From: an uncultured Aeromonas sp.
GTDB taxonomy: Bacteria > Pseudomonadota > Gammaproteobacteria > Enterobacterales > Aeromonadaceae
DNA length: 39,908 nucleotides
Assembly (NCBI GenBank): GCA_945957575.1
Contig: CAMFLW010000017.1
Location: 1 to 39,908 of the forward strand
Direction of reading: 5' to 3'
In this document: positions 17,158 to 26,805 of the stretch, in pieces
Numbering within the stretch: position 1 is the stretch's first letter
Layout: the number at the start of each line of letters is the position of its first letter
Notes under the pieces: generated by a model
Databases searched by the model: none
Seen by the model: the letters and a program-made list of their open reading frames with translations, nothing else
Told to the model about the DNA's origin: nothing
Made by a program: the position numbers and the translations under genes

Positions 17158-18441
17158 ATGGTCATCATCATCGGATTGGGCAAAACAGGACTCTCTTGTG
17201 TCGACTACTTCCTCGGCCGTGGCGTCACGCCGCTGGTGATGGATACCCGTGCCAACCCGCCCGGCAAGGATCAGCTGCCGCCAGAAGTGGAGCTCATTCA
17301 CGGGCTGGATGAAGAGCTGCTCAAGCAGGCACACATGATTGTCGCGAGCCCGGGTATCGCGCTGGCGACCCCCGAACTGAAAGCGGCTGCCGAGTGTGGC
17401 GTGCAGATCATCGGGGATATCGAGTTGTTTGTCCGCGAGACCCAGACCCCGGTCATCGCCATTACCGGCTCCAACGGCAAGAGCACCGTCACTACCCTGG
17501 TGGGCGAGATGATTGCCGAAGCCGGACTCAAGGTCGGCGTGGGCGGCAATATCGGTACACCGGCGCTCGATCTGCTTAAGCAGCCGATGGATCTCTGCGT
17601 GCTGGAGCTCTCCAGCTTTCAGCTAGAGACCACCTACAGCCTGCGCGCAGCCGCCTCCGTGGTGTTGAACCTCTCCGAAGATCATATGGATCGCTATCAG
17701 GGCATGGCCGATTACCGCGCCGCCAAGATGGAGATCCATCAGAACTCCAAACACATTCTGGTCAATCGCGACGATCCCCAGACCCTGCCCGATGTGGGTC
17801 AGGTGTGGCAGAGCTTTGGTCTCGACTGCAATGGTTACGGCCGTTGTCTGCTGGATGGTCGTTACTGGCTGACCCTGCACGGCGAGCCCCTGATCGCGGT
17901 GGACGAGATGAAGATCGTCGGCGCCCACAATCAGGCCAACGCCCTTGCCGCCATGGCGCTGTGCGATGCGGTTGGCATTCCCCGCGCGGCGCAACTCACC
18001 GTGCTGCGCCGTTTTGAAGGTCTGCCGCACCGTGCCCGCTTTGTGCGCGAGGTAAACGGGGTACGCTGGATCAATGACTCCAAGGCCACCAACGTGGGCG
18101 CGACTCTGGCTGCCGTGGCCGGTGTGCGCGAGTCGGTCAGGGGACGCCTGCTGCTGCTGGCCGGTGGTCAGGGCAAAGGGCAGGATTTTGGCCCGATCCA
18201 GGCGCTGCTGGGCAACCAGATCGATCACATGTACTGCTTCGGTCAGGATGCCGAGGTGCTGCTGGCACTGGGCGAGCAGACCGAACGGGTGGCCGACTTG
18301 GCCGCCGCGGTCGCCAAAGCGGCGGCCGATGCCCGGCCCGGTGACTGGGTACTGCTGGCGCCCGCCTGTGCCAGCCTGGATCAGTTCAAGTCGTTCGAGG
18401 TGCGCGGCGATCGCTTCACCGAGATGGTACAGATGCTATGA
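17158..18441 (+). CDS. murD: UDP-MurNAc-L-alanine:D-glutamate ligase MurD
   Basis: MurD adds D-glutamate to UDP-MurNAc-L-alanine; 427 residues, slightly short for the family. The nucleotide-binding N-terminus (IIIGLGKTGLS), ATP loop AITGSNGKSTVTTL (about residues 101-114), LSSFQLE and NDSKATNVGAT are visible, with the C-terminal LAPACASLDQFKSFEVRGDRF. The 3' end of this gene is echoed in the next 95 bases by a divergent second copy. The stop overlaps the ATG of that mini-ORF. Confidence 0.95.
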   Translation: MVIIIGLGKTGLSCVDYFLGRGVTPLVMDTRANPPGKDQLPPEVELIHGLDEELLKQAHMIVASPGIALATPELKAAAECGVQIIGDIELFVRETQTPVIAITGSNGKSTVTTLVGEMIAEAGLKVGVGGNIGTPALDLLKQPMDLCVLELSSFQLETTYSLRAAASVVLNLSEDHMDRYQGMADYRAAKMEIHQNSKHILVNRDDPQTLPDVGQVWQSFGLDCNGYGRCLLDGRYWLTLHGEPLIAVDEMKIVGAHNQANALAAMALCDAVGIPRAAQLTVLRRFEGLPHRARFVREVNGVRWINDSKATNVGATLAAVAGVRESVRGRLLLLAGGQGKGQDFGPIQALLGNQIDHMYCFGQDAEVLLALGEQTERVADLAAAVAKAAADARPGDWVLLAPACASLDQFKSFEVRGDRFTEMVQML

Positions 18442-18536
18442 ACGCCTACCTTGCCAGCCTGAACGGGCTTAACCTCTTCACATCCTTCGACGTTTGCGGT
18501 GATCGCCTTACCGCTGAACTGGTGCTGGCGCTATGA
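18438..18536 (+). CDS. 32-codon mini-ORF: divergent duplicate of the murD 3' end
   Basis: The frame opens with an ATG overlapping the murD stop (ATGA) and closes with a TGA overlapping the ftsW ATG (again ATGA). Its product [20 protein letters not shown] lines up with the murD C-terminus ASLDQFKSFEVRGDRF. At the DNA level the best 36 bases match at about 27 positions, and both copies end in GCTATGAACGCC. It therefore looks like an old tandem duplication of the murD tail and junction. It may only relay ribosomes from murD to ftsW. A functional peptide is unproven. I do not recognise it as an annotated gene. Confidence 0.35.
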   Translation: MNAYLASLNGLNLFTSFDVCGDRLTAELVLAL

Positions 18537-19714
18537 ACGCCCTTCGCGCAGCAGCAGGTCTGTTCCAACGCTGGTTGTTACCGGCGCGTCCAGCCGGTCT
18601 CTATGATCGGCAGCTGGTACTGCTGGCGTTATCTCTGATGGCGGTCGGGGTGGTCATTGTTGCGTCTGCTTCTATCCCCGAGGGGATTGCGCTGGGGGAT
18701 GACCCCTTCATGTTCGTGAAGCGTCACGCCATGTTTCTGGTGATGGCGCTCGGCATCTCCTGGTTCGTACTGCAGGTGCCGATGGCGCGCTGGCAGGAGC
18801 ACAACGGCCCCATGCTGCTGCTGGCCATTCTGATGCTGGTGCTGGTGCTGCTGGTGGGGCGCAACGTCAACGGTGCGGTGCGCTGGTTGCCGCTTGGCCC
18901 GTTCAACCTGCAGCCTGCCGAATTCGGCAAGCTGGCGCTCTTTGTCTATCTGGCCGGTTATCTGGTGCGGCGCCAGAACGAGGTGCGTGAAGCCTGGATT
19001 GGATTCCTGAAACCGCTGGCGGTATTCGGGGTGCTGGCCGTCCTGTTGCTGCTGCAGCCTGACCTGGGTTCCACCGTGGTGATGTTCGTTACCTCGTTCG
19101 GCATGCTGTTTTTGGCGGGCGCCCGACTCGGTCAGTTCCTGACCCTGATCGGTGCCGGGGTCGGTGCCGTGGTGATGCTGATCATCGTTGAGCCTTACCG
19201 GATGCGGCGGGTTACCTCCTTTATGGATCCCTGGGCCGATCCGTTTGGCAGTGGCTACCAGTTGACCCAGTCGCTGATGGCGTTTGGCCGCGGCAGCTGG
19301 TTCGGCGAAGGGCTGGGCAACTCGATCCAGAAGATGGAGTACCTGCCGGAAGCGCACACCGACTTCGTGTTTGCGATCCTCGGTGAAGAGCTGGGTTACG
19401 TCGGGGTGCTGGGCGCCCTGTTCCTGATTTTTGCGCTGGCAGTCAAGGCGCTCAAGCTGGGACATCGCGCGCTGGCGGCTGAGCGGCTCTATGACGGTTA
19501 TCTGGCCATCGGCATCGGCATCTGGTTCAGCTTTCAGACCTTCGTCAACGTCGGTGCGGCCAGCGGCATGATGCCGACCAAGGGCTTGACCCTGCCGCTG
19601 GTGAGTTACGGTGGCTCCAGTCTGATCATCATGACGGTGGCGGTGAGCATGTTGATTCGAATCGATTTTGAGTTGCGTCAGGCGACAGCCCAGGCGCGCG
19701 TGCGGGAGGTTTAG
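18533..19714 (+). CDS. ftsW: Septal peptidoglycan polymerase FtsW (SEDS family)
   Basis: FtsW is a SEDS glycosyltransferase that polymerises lipid II at the septum with FtsI. It is 393 residues with about ten transmembrane helices. Family motifs are [36 protein letters not shown], the large periplasmic loop with [18 protein letters not shown], and [18 protein letters not shown] near the end. The start is coupled to the preceding mini-ORF. The stop (TAG) shares its G with the murG GTG. Confidence 0.95.
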   Translation: MNALRAAAGLFQRWLLPARPAGLYDRQLVLLALSLMAVGVVIVASASIPEGIALGDDPFMFVKRHAMFLVMALGISWFVLQVPMARWQEHNGPMLLLAILMLVLVLLVGRNVNGAVRWLPLGPFNLQPAEFGKLALFVYLAGYLVRRQNEVREAWIGFLKPLAVFGVLAVLLLLQPDLGSTVVMFVTSFGMLFLAGARLGQFLTLIGAGVGAVVMLIIVEPYRMRRVTSFMDPWADPFGSGYQLTQSLMAFGRGSWFGEGLGNSIQKMEYLPEAHTDFVFAILGEELGYVGVLGALFLIFALAVKALKLGHRALAAERLYDGYLAIGIGIWFSFQTFVNVGAASGMMPTKGLTLPLVSYGGSSLIIMTVAVSMLIRIDFELRQATAQARVREV

Positions 19715-20796
19715 TGAGCAAGACGCTGTTGGTGATGGCAGGGGGTACCGGGGGGCATGTCTTCCCGGGTCTGGCCGTAGCCGATCGATTGAAGGAGCAG
19801 GGCTGGACTGTCCACTGGCTCGGTACTGCCGACCGGATGGAGGCGGAGCTGGTACCCGCCCACGGTTATCCCATCTCCTTTATCGATATTCAGGGAGTAC
19901 GTGGCAACGGCATCAAGCGACTGCTGGTGGCGCCCTATCGCATCGTCAAATCGATTCTGCAGGCGCGTCAGGTACTCAAGACTGTTCGTCCTGACGTAGT
20001 GCTCGGTATGGGCGGTTTTGCTTCCGGCCCGGGGGGCGTGGCGGCCTGGTTCTCCGGTATCCCGTTGTTGCTCCATGAGCAGAATGCAGCAGCCGGCATG
20101 ACCAACAAGCTGTTGGCACGTATCGCCAGGCGGGTGCTGATGGCATTTCCGGGTGCCTTTGCGCCGAGCCGCCGTACTGCCGTGGTGGGTAACCCGGTTC
20201 GCCCCGAAGTGGTCGCACTGCCGGATCCGCAACTGCGAAGCAGCAGCGAGCCGTTGCATCTGCTGATCGTCGGCGGCAGTCTGGGAGCACGGGTGCTCAA
20301 CGAGCAGGTGCCCGCTGCTGTTGCTGCGGCTGGTGTGCCTATCGAGGTGCGTCACCAGTGTGGCAAGGGCAATGCCGAGACAGTGTCTGCTGCCTATGCC
20401 CAGCACGGCATCAATGCCGAGGTGAGCGAATTTATCAAGGATATGGCCAGCGCCTATGCCTGGGCCGACCTGGTGGTTTGTCGTGCCGGTGCCCTGACTG
20501 TTTCCGAAGTAGCTGCTGCCGGTGTGGCTGCCATCTTCGTGCCGCTGCCCCATGCAGTGGATGATCACCAGACCCGAAATGCCCTGACCCTGGTCGATGG
20601 CGGTGCGGCTGAGTTCCTGCCCCAGTCCGAGTTGACCACCGCCTCGCTGGCTGCGCGTCTCTCCTGGCTCGCCGGGCGCAGGGAGACGCTGTTTAACATG
20701 GCCAAGGCCGCCCGTCGCGTCGCTATTACCGATGCGGCAGAGCGGGTTGCTGACGAGTGCAAACGACTCGCCGCAGGGCTGACAAATAAAGAGTAA
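19714..20796 (+). CDS. murG: UDP-GlcNAc:lipid I transferase MurG
   Basis: This GT28-family peripheral membrane glycosyltransferase adds GlcNAc to lipid I to make lipid II; 360 residues. The GTG start is supported by GGGAGG five bases upstream and by an N-terminus running straight into the conserved [16 protein letters not shown]. Other motifs are [44 protein letters not shown], and the acceptor-side [16 protein letters not shown] 109-base gap with a hairpin separates it from murC. Confidence 0.95.
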   Translation: MSKTLLVMAGGTGGHVFPGLAVADRLKEQGWTVHWLGTADRMEAELVPAHGYPISFIDIQGVRGNGIKRLLVAPYRIVKSILQARQVLKTVRPDVVLGMGGFASGPGGVAAWFSGIPLLLHEQNAAAGMTNKLLARIARRVLMAFPGAFAPSRRTAVVGNPVRPEVVALPDPQLRSSSEPLHLLIVGGSLGARVLNEQVPAAVAAAGVPIEVRHQCGKGNAETVSAAYAQHGINAEVSEFIKDMASAYAWADLVVCRAGALTVSEVAAAGVAAIFVPLPHAVDDHQTRNALTLVDGGAAEFLPQSELTTASLAARLSWLAGRRETLFNMAKAARRVAITDAAERVADECKRLAAGLTNKE

Positions 20797-20861
20797 GGAT
20801 GAGATTGCACTGGCCACGCCGTGCAGCCTCACCCCTTTGTAGATTGATGCCGTGAGATGAG

Positions 20862-20881
20862 GCCGTTTGAGAACAAACGGC
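20862..20881 (+). other. Intercistronic RNA hairpin between murG and murC
   Basis: A perfect 8-bp stem, GCCGTTTG / CAAACGGC, closes a four-base loop (AGAA), 24 bases before the murC ATG. There is no U-tract, so it is not a terminator. It could be a stability, processing or translation-control element. A weaker stem (TGCAC/GTGCA, about 20810-20825) lies just upstream. Confidence 0.55.
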
Positions 20882-20905
20882 TTGCGGCAGACTAAAGAGA
20901 CGATT

Positions 20906-22360
20906 ATGACCAAGGTTGAACTGGCAAAACTGCGTACTGTGATCCCCGAAATGCGCCGCGTGCGTCGCATCCACTTTATCGGCATCGGTGGTGCTGGTAT
21001 GGGCGGGATCGCCGAGGTGCTTGCCAACGAAGGGTATCAGGTAACGGGTTCGGATCTGGCTCGCAATGCGGTGACCGAGCGGCTGGAGGCTCTGGGCGCC
21101 CATATCTTTACTGGCCACAGTGCCGAGCACGTCAACGGCGCCAGCGTGGTCGTGGTATCCACAGCCATCAAGCAGGACAACCCGGAGCTGTTGGCTGCCC
21201 GCGAGCTGCGGATCCCGGTGGTGCGCCGTGCCGAGATGCTGGCCGAGCTGATGCGTTTCCGTCACGGCATCGCCATTGCCGGTACCCATGGCAAGACCAC
21301 CACCACCAGTCTGGTGGCGAGCATCTATGCCGAAGCCGACCGCGACCCGACCTTCGTCATCGGTGGCCTGCTCAACAGTGCCGGCACCAATGCCCGCCTG
21401 GGCAGCAGCCGCTACCTGATCGCCGAGGCGGACGAGAGCGACGCCTCTTTCCTGCATCTGCAGCCGATGGTCTCTATCGTGACCAACATCGAAGCGGATC
21501 ACATGGATACCTACGGCGGTGATTTCTCCAAGCTGAAGGCCACCTTCATCGAGTTTCTGCACAACCTGCCCTTCTACGGACTGGCGGTGGTCTGCATCGA
21601 TGATCCGGTGATCCGTGGCATGTTGCCCGAGATTGCCCGTCCGACCCTGACTTACGGTCTCTCTGACGATGCCGACGTGCAGGTGCTGGATTTTGTCCAG
21701 ACCACCAACCACAGCTGCTTCCGGGTGCGCCGCAAAGATGCGGGGGAGTTGCAGGTAACCCTCAATTTGCCGGGGATCCACAATGCCTTGAACGCTGCAG
21801 CGGCGATTGCTGTCGCGACGGAAGACGGTGTCAGCGACGAGGCCATCATCGCTGCACTGGCCAAATTTGAAGGGGTTGGCCGCCGCTTCCAGCAGTATGG
21901 CGAGTTTGAAACCGGTCGCGGCAAGGCGATGCTGGTGGATGATTATGGTCACCACCCAAGTGAGGTTAAGGTGACCATTAATGCCGCTCGTGCCGGTTGG
22001 CCCGAGAAACGTCTGGTGATGGTATTCCAGCCGCATCGCTACACCCGCACCCGCGACCTCTACGAGGACTTTGCCGATGTGCTCTCCAAGGTGGATGTGC
22101 TGGTGATGCTGGAGGTTTATGCTGCCGGCGAGGATCCGATCCCGGGGGCTGATGGGCGGGCGCTGTGCCGCTCCATCCGCTCGCGCGGCAACCTGGAACC
22201 CATCTTTGTGGCCACGCCGGATGACGTGCCGGCCGTGTTGGCCGACCTGGTTGGCGAAGGGGATCTGGTGCTGACTCAGGGGGCAGGGAACGTTGGAGCA
22301 CTGGCCCGTCGTCTTGGCGAGATGAAATTGAGCATAGAGAGCATGAAATCTGGTGCCTGA
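20906..22360 (+). CDS. murC: UDP-MurNAc:L-alanine ligase MurC
   Basis: MurC is the first Mur ligase, adding L-alanine to UDP-MurNAc; 484 residues. The N-terminal Rossmann motif [17 protein letters not shown] (about residues 22-38), the ATP loop [26 protein letters not shown], and [10 protein letters not shown] in the C-terminal domain are all present. The ATG at 20906 follows AGAGA at a seven-base gap and gives the usual length. An upstream in-frame start at 20867 would run through the hairpin and is not favoured. Confidence 0.95.
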   Translation: MTKVELAKLRTVIPEMRRVRRIHFIGIGGAGMGGIAEVLANEGYQVTGSDLARNAVTERLEALGAHIFTGHSAEHVNGASVVVVSTAIKQDNPELLAARELRIPVVRRAEMLAELMRFRHGIAIAGTHGKTTTTSLVASIYAEADRDPTFVIGGLLNSAGTNARLGSSRYLIAEADESDASFLHLQPMVSIVTNIEADHMDTYGGDFSKLKATFIEFLHNLPFYGLAVVCIDDPVIRGMLPEIARPTLTYGLSDDADVQVLDFVQTTNHSCFRVRRKDAGELQVTLNLPGIHNALNAAAAIAVATEDGVSDEAIIAALAKFEGVGRRFQQYGEFETGRGKAMLVDDYGHHPSEVKVTINAARAGWPEKRLVMVFQPHRYTRTRDLYEDFADVLSKVDVLVMLEVYAAGEDPIPGADGRALCRSIRSRGNLEPIFVATPDDVPAVLADLVGEGDLVLTQGAGNVGALARRLGEMKLSIESMKSGA

Positions 22361-22376
22361 GGGCCCAATGAGTATT

Positions 22377-22404
22377 TTGACCGCCAAGCCGGGGCCTATA
22401 TAAT
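22377..22404 (+). promoter_or_regulatory. Strong internal promoter before ftsQ
   Basis: TTGACC (22377-22382) and a perfect TATAAT (22399-22404) are 16 bases apart. They sit just after murC and before ftsQ. It would give ftsQ-ftsA-ftsZ their own transcript. The predicted leader carries a stem, AACCGG/CCGGTT (22409-22432). Confidence 0.72.
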
Positions 22405-22408
22405 GGCG

Positions 22409-22432
22409 AACCGGTCTGTCAAAAGGCCGGTT
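22409..22432 (+). other. Leader stem-loop upstream of ftsQ
   Basis: AACCGG (22409-22414) pairs with CCGGTT (22427-22432) around a 12-base loop. It starts five bases after the TATAAT box, so it overlaps the predicted transcript start. This could be an RNA 5' end structure or an operator. It lacks a U-tract. Confidence 0.45.
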
Positions 22433-22458
22433 TAGCGCGTGACACGGGGATTGAGCGG

Positions 22459-23211
22459 GTGGAGGCAAGGGCACAGGTGCGCACCAAGGGCGGCTTCATC
22501 GCAGGAATGATGTTCTTTCTGCTGGTGATATGGGGCTGCTACCGGACGGCGCTGGATGTTAAAGGTTGGCTGACGGATGCTAACCGGTTGCCCATGAGCG
22601 AGCTGTTGCTGCAGGGGCAACACCAGTATTTGCAAACCGAAGAGCTGCGACTGGCCGTGCTGGATGGCGCCGAGCTGCGCAACTTCTTTGAGTTAGATGT
22701 TAACGAATTGCAGGCACGGCTCAATGCCATGCCATGGGTAGCCTCGGTATCGGTACGCAAGAAGTGGCCGAACAAGATCAAGGTCTATCTCACGGAGCAA
22801 GATGTGGCGGCGCGTTGGAACGGCAACCGCTTTGTCAACACCAAAGGCAAGGTGTTCAGTGCTCCGGATCGGGTCAAGGCGCCCTTGTTGAAGCTGTCGG
22901 GGCCGGATGACCAAGCCGCTATGGTGTTGAAAGAGAGCCGGCAGTATGAAGCGCAACTGGCTGCCAAGGGATACAAGTTGCTGGGGGTGAATCTGACCCC
23001 CCGCCATGCCTGGGAACTGACCCTGGATGGCAATATCACGCTGTTTCTGGGGCGCAACGACATAGCGCTCCGGTTGCAGCGGTTTATCGATGCCTTCCCG
23101 GCTATCGAACCCCGTGCGCAGGTTGCTTACGTGGATCTTCGATACGATACCGGAGTGGCAGTTGGCTGGAAGAGAAGCGAAGAGAAAGTGCATGACCAAC
23201 ACCGCAGATAG
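22459..23211 (+). CDS. ftsQ: Cell division protein FtsQ
   Basis: This bitopic divisome protein links early and late division proteins through FtsB and FtsL; 250 residues from a GTG at 22459. There is a short cytoplasmic tail, one transmembrane helix (about residues 12-30), and a POTRA domain with an RLNAMPWVASVSVRKKWPN stretch. The beta domain follows (VYLTEQDVAARWN, WELTLDGNITLFLGR). In-frame ATGs at about 22507-22510 with GCAGGA would remove the cytoplasmic tail and cut into the helix, so GTG is preferred. The end overlaps ftsA by 20 bases. Confidence 0.9.
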   Translation: MEARAQVRTKGGFIAGMMFFLLVIWGCYRTALDVKGWLTDANRLPMSELLLQGQHQYLQTEELRLAVLDGAELRNFFELDVNELQARLNAMPWVASVSVRKKWPNKIKVYLTEQDVAARWNGNRFVNTKGKVFSAPDRVKAPLLKLSGPDDQAAMVLKESRQYEAQLAAKGYKLLGVNLTPRHAWELTLDGNITLFLGRNDIALRLQRFIDAFPAIEPRAQVAYVDLRYDTGVAVGWKRSEEKVHDQHRR

Positions 23212-24451
23212 GAATTTGATTGTCGGACTGGATATCGGCACAACCAAAGTGGCGGTTCTGGTCGGTGAAGTATTGCCGGATGGTGAACTGAACGTCATCG
23301 GTATGGGCAGTCACGCTTCCCGCGGAATGGAGAAGGGCGGGGTCAATGACCTCGACTCGGTGGTCAAGTCACTGCGCCGCGCGGTGGAAGAGGCCGAGAT
23401 GATGGCAGATTGCCAGATCAGCTCGGTCTATCTCGGGCTGTCGGGCAAGCATATCGACTGTCGCAACGAGACCGGCATGGTGCCCATCTCCGATGAAGAG
23501 GTGACCCAAGAGGATGTGGACAACGTGATCCACACCGCCAAATCGGTTCGCCTCTCCGACGAACTGCGCGTGCTGCATGTGCTGCCGCAAGAGTTTGCCA
23601 TCGATTATCAGGAAGGGATCAAGAATCCGGTTGGCCTCTCCGGTGTGCGGATGGCGGCCAAGGTTCACCTGATCACCTGCCACAACGATATGGCCCGCAA
23701 CATCGAGAAGTGTGTCGAGAAAGTGGGTCTGCGAGTCGATCAGCTGATCTTCTCCGCGCTGGCCTCCAGCTATGCCGTGTTGACCGAAGACGAGAAAGAG
23801 CTGGGTGTCTGCGTGGTGGACATCGGTGGCGGTACCATGGATATGTCGCTGTTTACCGGCGGTGCCCTGCGCCACACCAAGGTGATCCCGTACGCTGGCA
23901 GCACTGTGACCAGCGACATCGCCTACGCCTTCGGCACGCCGCCGCTCGACGCGGAAGCGATCAAGGTGCGCTACGGCTGTGCCCTCGGTCGTCTGGTCAG
24001 CAAGGAAGACAATATTGAAGTGCCCAGTGTCGGCGGTCGTCCGGCGCGCAGCCTGCAGCGGCAGACACTGGCTGAAGTGATTGAGCCCCGTTACACCGAG
24101 TTGCTCTCCATGGTGAATGATGAGCTGGTGCGGGTACAAAGCGAATTGAAAGCGCAGGGGGTCAAGCATCAGCTGGCAGCCGGTGTGGTCTTGACCGGCG
24201 GCGCTGCCCAGATCGAAGGCATTGTGGAGTGTGCAGAGCAGATCTTCCAGAGCCAGGTCCGGGTAGGAGAGCCCATGAACATACGTGGTTTGAGTGATTA
24301 CGTGCAGGCACCGGTGTACTCGACTGCGGTCGGGTTGCTGCAATATGGCCGCACCCATCAAGCCACAGGTAGCAACAAAGAATATGCCGCCAAGGCAAGC
24401 GTCGGTGGCCTGGTCAAACGGGTTAGCAACTGGCTGCGTGGCGAGTTCTAA
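23192..24451 (+). CDS. ftsA: Cell division protein FtsA
   Basis: This actin-like ATPase tethers FtsZ filaments to the membrane and recruits later divisome proteins; 419 residues. It has the phosphate-1 loop LIVGLDIGTTKVAVLVG near the N-terminus, the 1C domain, VDIGGGTMDMSLF (phosphate-2), and VLTGGAAQIEGIVE. The C-terminal amphipathic membrane helix ends in VKRVSNWLRGEF. The ATG at 23192 gives the normal length and lies within the end of ftsQ. A GTG one codon upstream is possible. Confidence 0.96.
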   Translation: MTNTADRNLIVGLDIGTTKVAVLVGEVLPDGELNVIGMGSHASRGMEKGGVNDLDSVVKSLRRAVEEAEMMADCQISSVYLGLSGKHIDCRNETGMVPISDEEVTQEDVDNVIHTAKSVRLSDELRVLHVLPQEFAIDYQEGIKNPVGLSGVRMAAKVHLITCHNDMARNIEKCVEKVGLRVDQLIFSALASSYAVLTEDEKELGVCVVDIGGGTMDMSLFTGGALRHTKVIPYAGSTVTSDIAYAFGTPPLDAEAIKVRYGCALGRLVSKEDNIEVPSVGGRPARSLQRQTLAEVIEPRYTELLSMVNDELVRVQSELKAQGVKHQLAAGVVLTGGAAQIEGIVECAEQIFQSQVRVGEPMNIRGLSDYVQAPVYSTAVGLLQYGRTHQATGSNKEYAAKASVGGLVKRVSNWLRGEF

Positions 24452-24490
24452 GAATTTTGCTGAGTCAGGCAAATAAAGCGGAGAGACAAC

Positions 24491-25642
24491 ATGTTTGAAT
24501 TTATGGATAGCCACACTGACGAAGCCGTCATTAAAGTGATCGGTGTAGGTGGCGGCGGCGGTAACGCAGTCGAGCACATGGTTCGTCAAAATATTGAGGG
24601 TGTTGAGTTTATTACCGTCAACACCGACGCCCAGGCACTGCGCAACTCCAGTGCCAACACCACTCTGCAGATCGGCGGTGGCATCACCAAGGGTCTGGGT
24701 GCTGGCGCCAACCCGGAAGTGGGTCGTGATGCGGCCATGGAAGATCGCGAAGCGCTGCGTGAGCTGCTGACCGGCTCCGACATGGTGTTCATTGCTGCCG
24801 GTATGGGCGGTGGTACCGGTACCGGTGCTGCGCCGATCGTGGCCGAAGTGGCGCGCGAGATGGGTATTTTGACCGTTGCCGTCGTTACCAAGCCGTTCTC
24901 CTTTGAAGGGAAGAAGCGGATGGGCTTCGCTGCGCACGGTATCGAAGAGCTCTCCAAAAACGTTGACTCCCTGATCACCATCCCCAACGACAAGTTGCTG
25001 AAAGTGCTGGGTCGCGGTATCTCCCTGCTGGATGCCTTCAAGGCTGCCAACGATGTATTGCTTGGCGCGGTACAGGGCATTGCCGAGCTGATCACCCGTC
25101 CGGGCCTGATCAACGTCGACTTCGCGGACGTGCGTACCGTTATGCGCGAAATGGGTACCGCCATGATGGGTACCGGTTCCGCCTCCGGTGATGACCGTGC
25201 CGAAGAAGCGGCCGAGAAAGCCATCTCCAGCCCGCTGCTGGAAGACGTGGATCTGGCCGGTGCCCGTGGCATCCTGGTCAACATCACTGCCGGCATGGAC
25301 ATGACCATCGAAGAGTTCGAAACCGTGGGTAACGCGGTCAAGGCCTTCGCTTCCGAGAACGCCACTGTGGTAGTGGGTACCGTAATCGATCCGGAAATGC
25401 ACGACGAACTGCGTGTGACCGTGGTTGCCACCGGTATCGGTGCCGAGCGCAAGCCGGACATCACGCTAGTCAAGAGCAGCCAGGTGCAAGAGCGCCCGGT
25501 ACGTCAGCCGTTGGTCAGTGACATGATGCAGGGCCGCGTGATGGACGAAGCCCCGGCCAAGGTGGTTAACGCCGAGCCGCAAGCCCGTCGTGAACCGGAT
25601 TATCTGGATATTCCGGCGTTCCTGCGCAAGCAGGCAGACTAA
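24491..25642 (+). CDS. ftsZ: Cell division GTPase FtsZ
   Basis: This tubulin homologue builds the Z-ring; 383 residues. It has VGGGGGNAV near residues 19-27, the tubulin signature GMGGGTGTGAAP (about residues 104-115), and the T7-loop region NVDFADVRTVM. The C-terminal conserved peptide PDYLDIPAFLRKQ binds FtsA, ZipA and ZapD, and the zapD gene is in this same window at 31333. GGAGAG precedes the ATG by eight bases. Confidence 0.98.
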   Translation: MFEFMDSHTDEAVIKVIGVGGGGGNAVEHMVRQNIEGVEFITVNTDAQALRNSSANTTLQIGGGITKGLGAGANPEVGRDAAMEDREALRELLTGSDMVFIAAGMGGGTGTGAAPIVAEVAREMGILTVAVVTKPFSFEGKKRMGFAAHGIEELSKNVDSLITIPNDKLLKVLGRGISLLDAFKAANDVLLGAVQGIAELITRPGLINVDFADVRTVMREMGTAMMGTGSASGDDRAEEAAEKAISSPLLEDVDLAGARGILVNITAGMDMTIEEFETVGNAVKAFASENATVVVGTVIDPEMHDELRVTVVATGIGAERKPDITLVKSSQVQERPVRQPLVSDMMQGRVMDEAPAKVVNAEPQARREPDYLDIPAFLRKQAD

Positions 25643-25660
25643 GTCTCTTATGAGGCGTGT

Positions 25661-25690
25661 TTGTCTGTTGCTTAAGGAATGTGCTAAGAT
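25661..25690 (+). promoter_or_regulatory. Promoter of lpxC
   Basis: TTGTCT (25661-25666) and TAAGAT (25685-25690) are 18 bases apart. A TG at 25682-25683 makes an extended -10. It sits between ftsZ and lpxC, where enterics also have a dedicated lpxC promoter. Confidence 0.6.
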
Positions 25691-25741
25691 GGCCTGCCAA
25701 CGACCATCTGGTCCGGATTTTAAGCTGTATAGGGTACACCC

Positions 25742-26665
25742 ATGATTAGACAAAGAACCTTGAAAACGAGTGTTCAGGCGACTGGCGTCGGCCTGCATTC
25801 GGGCCGGAAAGTCACCATGACATTCCGTCCGGCTCCTGTGAATACAGGGATCGTTTACTTGCGTACCGACCTGAATCCTGTGGTGGAGCTGCCAGCCAAT
25901 GCCGATCAGGTGCGCGATACCGTGCTTTGTACCGCGCTGGTCAACGAAGCAGGTGTCCGTGTCTCTACCATTGAGCACCTCTCCGCCGCGCTGGCCGGGA
26001 TGGGGATCGACAACCTCTATGTCGAGGTTGACGCGCCCGAGATCCCGGTGATGGATGGCAGTGCGCATCCCTTTATCTACCTGCTGCAGGAAGTCGGGAT
26101 CCGTGAGCAGAATGCTGCCAAGCAGTTTGTGCGGATCAAGAAGAGCATCCGGGTTGAAGATGGCGACAAGTGGGCGGAGTTCCACCCTTATCGCAACGGC
26201 TTCAAGATGGATCTCGAGATCGATTTCCAGCATCCGGTCTTTGAAGGGCGCAACCAGCGTTGTGTACTGGATTTCTCCGGTGCCTCCTTCGTGAAAGAGA
26301 TCAGCCGCGCCCGTACTTTCGGGTTCATGCGTGATATCGAGTACCTGCGTTCCCAGAACCTGGCGCTGGGCGGAAGCCTGGAAAACGCCGTGGTGCTGGA
26401 TGACTACCGGGTACTGAACGAAGATGGTCTGCGTTACGAGGACGAGTTCGTCAAGCACAAGATGCTGGACGCAATCGGTGACCTCTATATGTGCAACCGC
26501 AGCATTATCGGTGAGTTCCGCGCTTACAAGACAGGGCATGCCCTGAACAACAAACTGCTGCGTGCCTTGCTGGCCGAGCAGGAGGCTTGGGAACTGGTGA
26601 CCTTCGAGGGTGAGGGCGACAAAGCGCCTATCGCTTACTACGATAACGGTCTGGTTCTGGCCTGA
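25742..26665 (+). CDS. lpxC: UDP-3-O-acyl-GlcNAc deacetylase LpxC
   Basis: This zinc amidase catalyses the committed step of lipid A synthesis; 307 residues. It has the start [21 protein letters not shown], the zinc-ligand histidine in [14 protein letters not shown], the catalytic glutamate in the same helix, the basic [11 protein letters not shown], and the second zinc pair in [14 protein letters not shown]. The C-terminus [17 protein letters not shown] is the degradation-signal region known in enterics, though not of the same sequence. A terminator-like hairpin follows. Confidence 0.97.
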   Translation: MIRQRTLKTSVQATGVGLHSGRKVTMTFRPAPVNTGIVYLRTDLNPVVELPANADQVRDTVLCTALVNEAGVRVSTIEHLSAALAGMGIDNLYVEVDAPEIPVMDGSAHPFIYLLQEVGIREQNAAKQFVRIKKSIRVEDGDKWAEFHPYRNGFKMDLEIDFQHPVFEGRNQRCVLDFSGASFVKEISRARTFGFMRDIEYLRSQNLALGGSLENAVVLDDYRVLNEDGLRYEDEFVKHKMLDAIGDLYMCNRSIIGEFRAYKTGHALNNKLLRALLAEQEAWELVTFEGEGDKAPIAYYDNGLVLA

Positions 26666-26675
26666 TAGCTGTGCA

Positions 26676-26720
26676 ACGGAACGTCGGTCCTCTCTCCGCA
26701 CCGACGTTCCGTCATTTGTT
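26676..26720 (+). terminator. Hairpin terminator after lpxC
   Basis: A perfect 13-bp inverted repeat (ACGGAACGTCGGT / ACCGACGTTCCGT) flanks an 11-base loop and is followed by CATTTGTTTA, a modest U-rich tail. It is likely the end of the dcw transcript, with partial read-through possible. Confidence 0.75.
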
Positions 26721-26805
26721 TACTCCATCCTTTAATACCGACTATCTCCCGGTTTTATTTCCCGTGCAGGCCCATGGCCGCACCTGACCGAGCAGACTGA
26801 TTTCT

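Noticed and set aside
23369-25402. 677-residue minus-strand open frame across ftsA/ftsZ
   Set aside because: Antisense shadow with His/Gly-rich composition and no recognisable domain.
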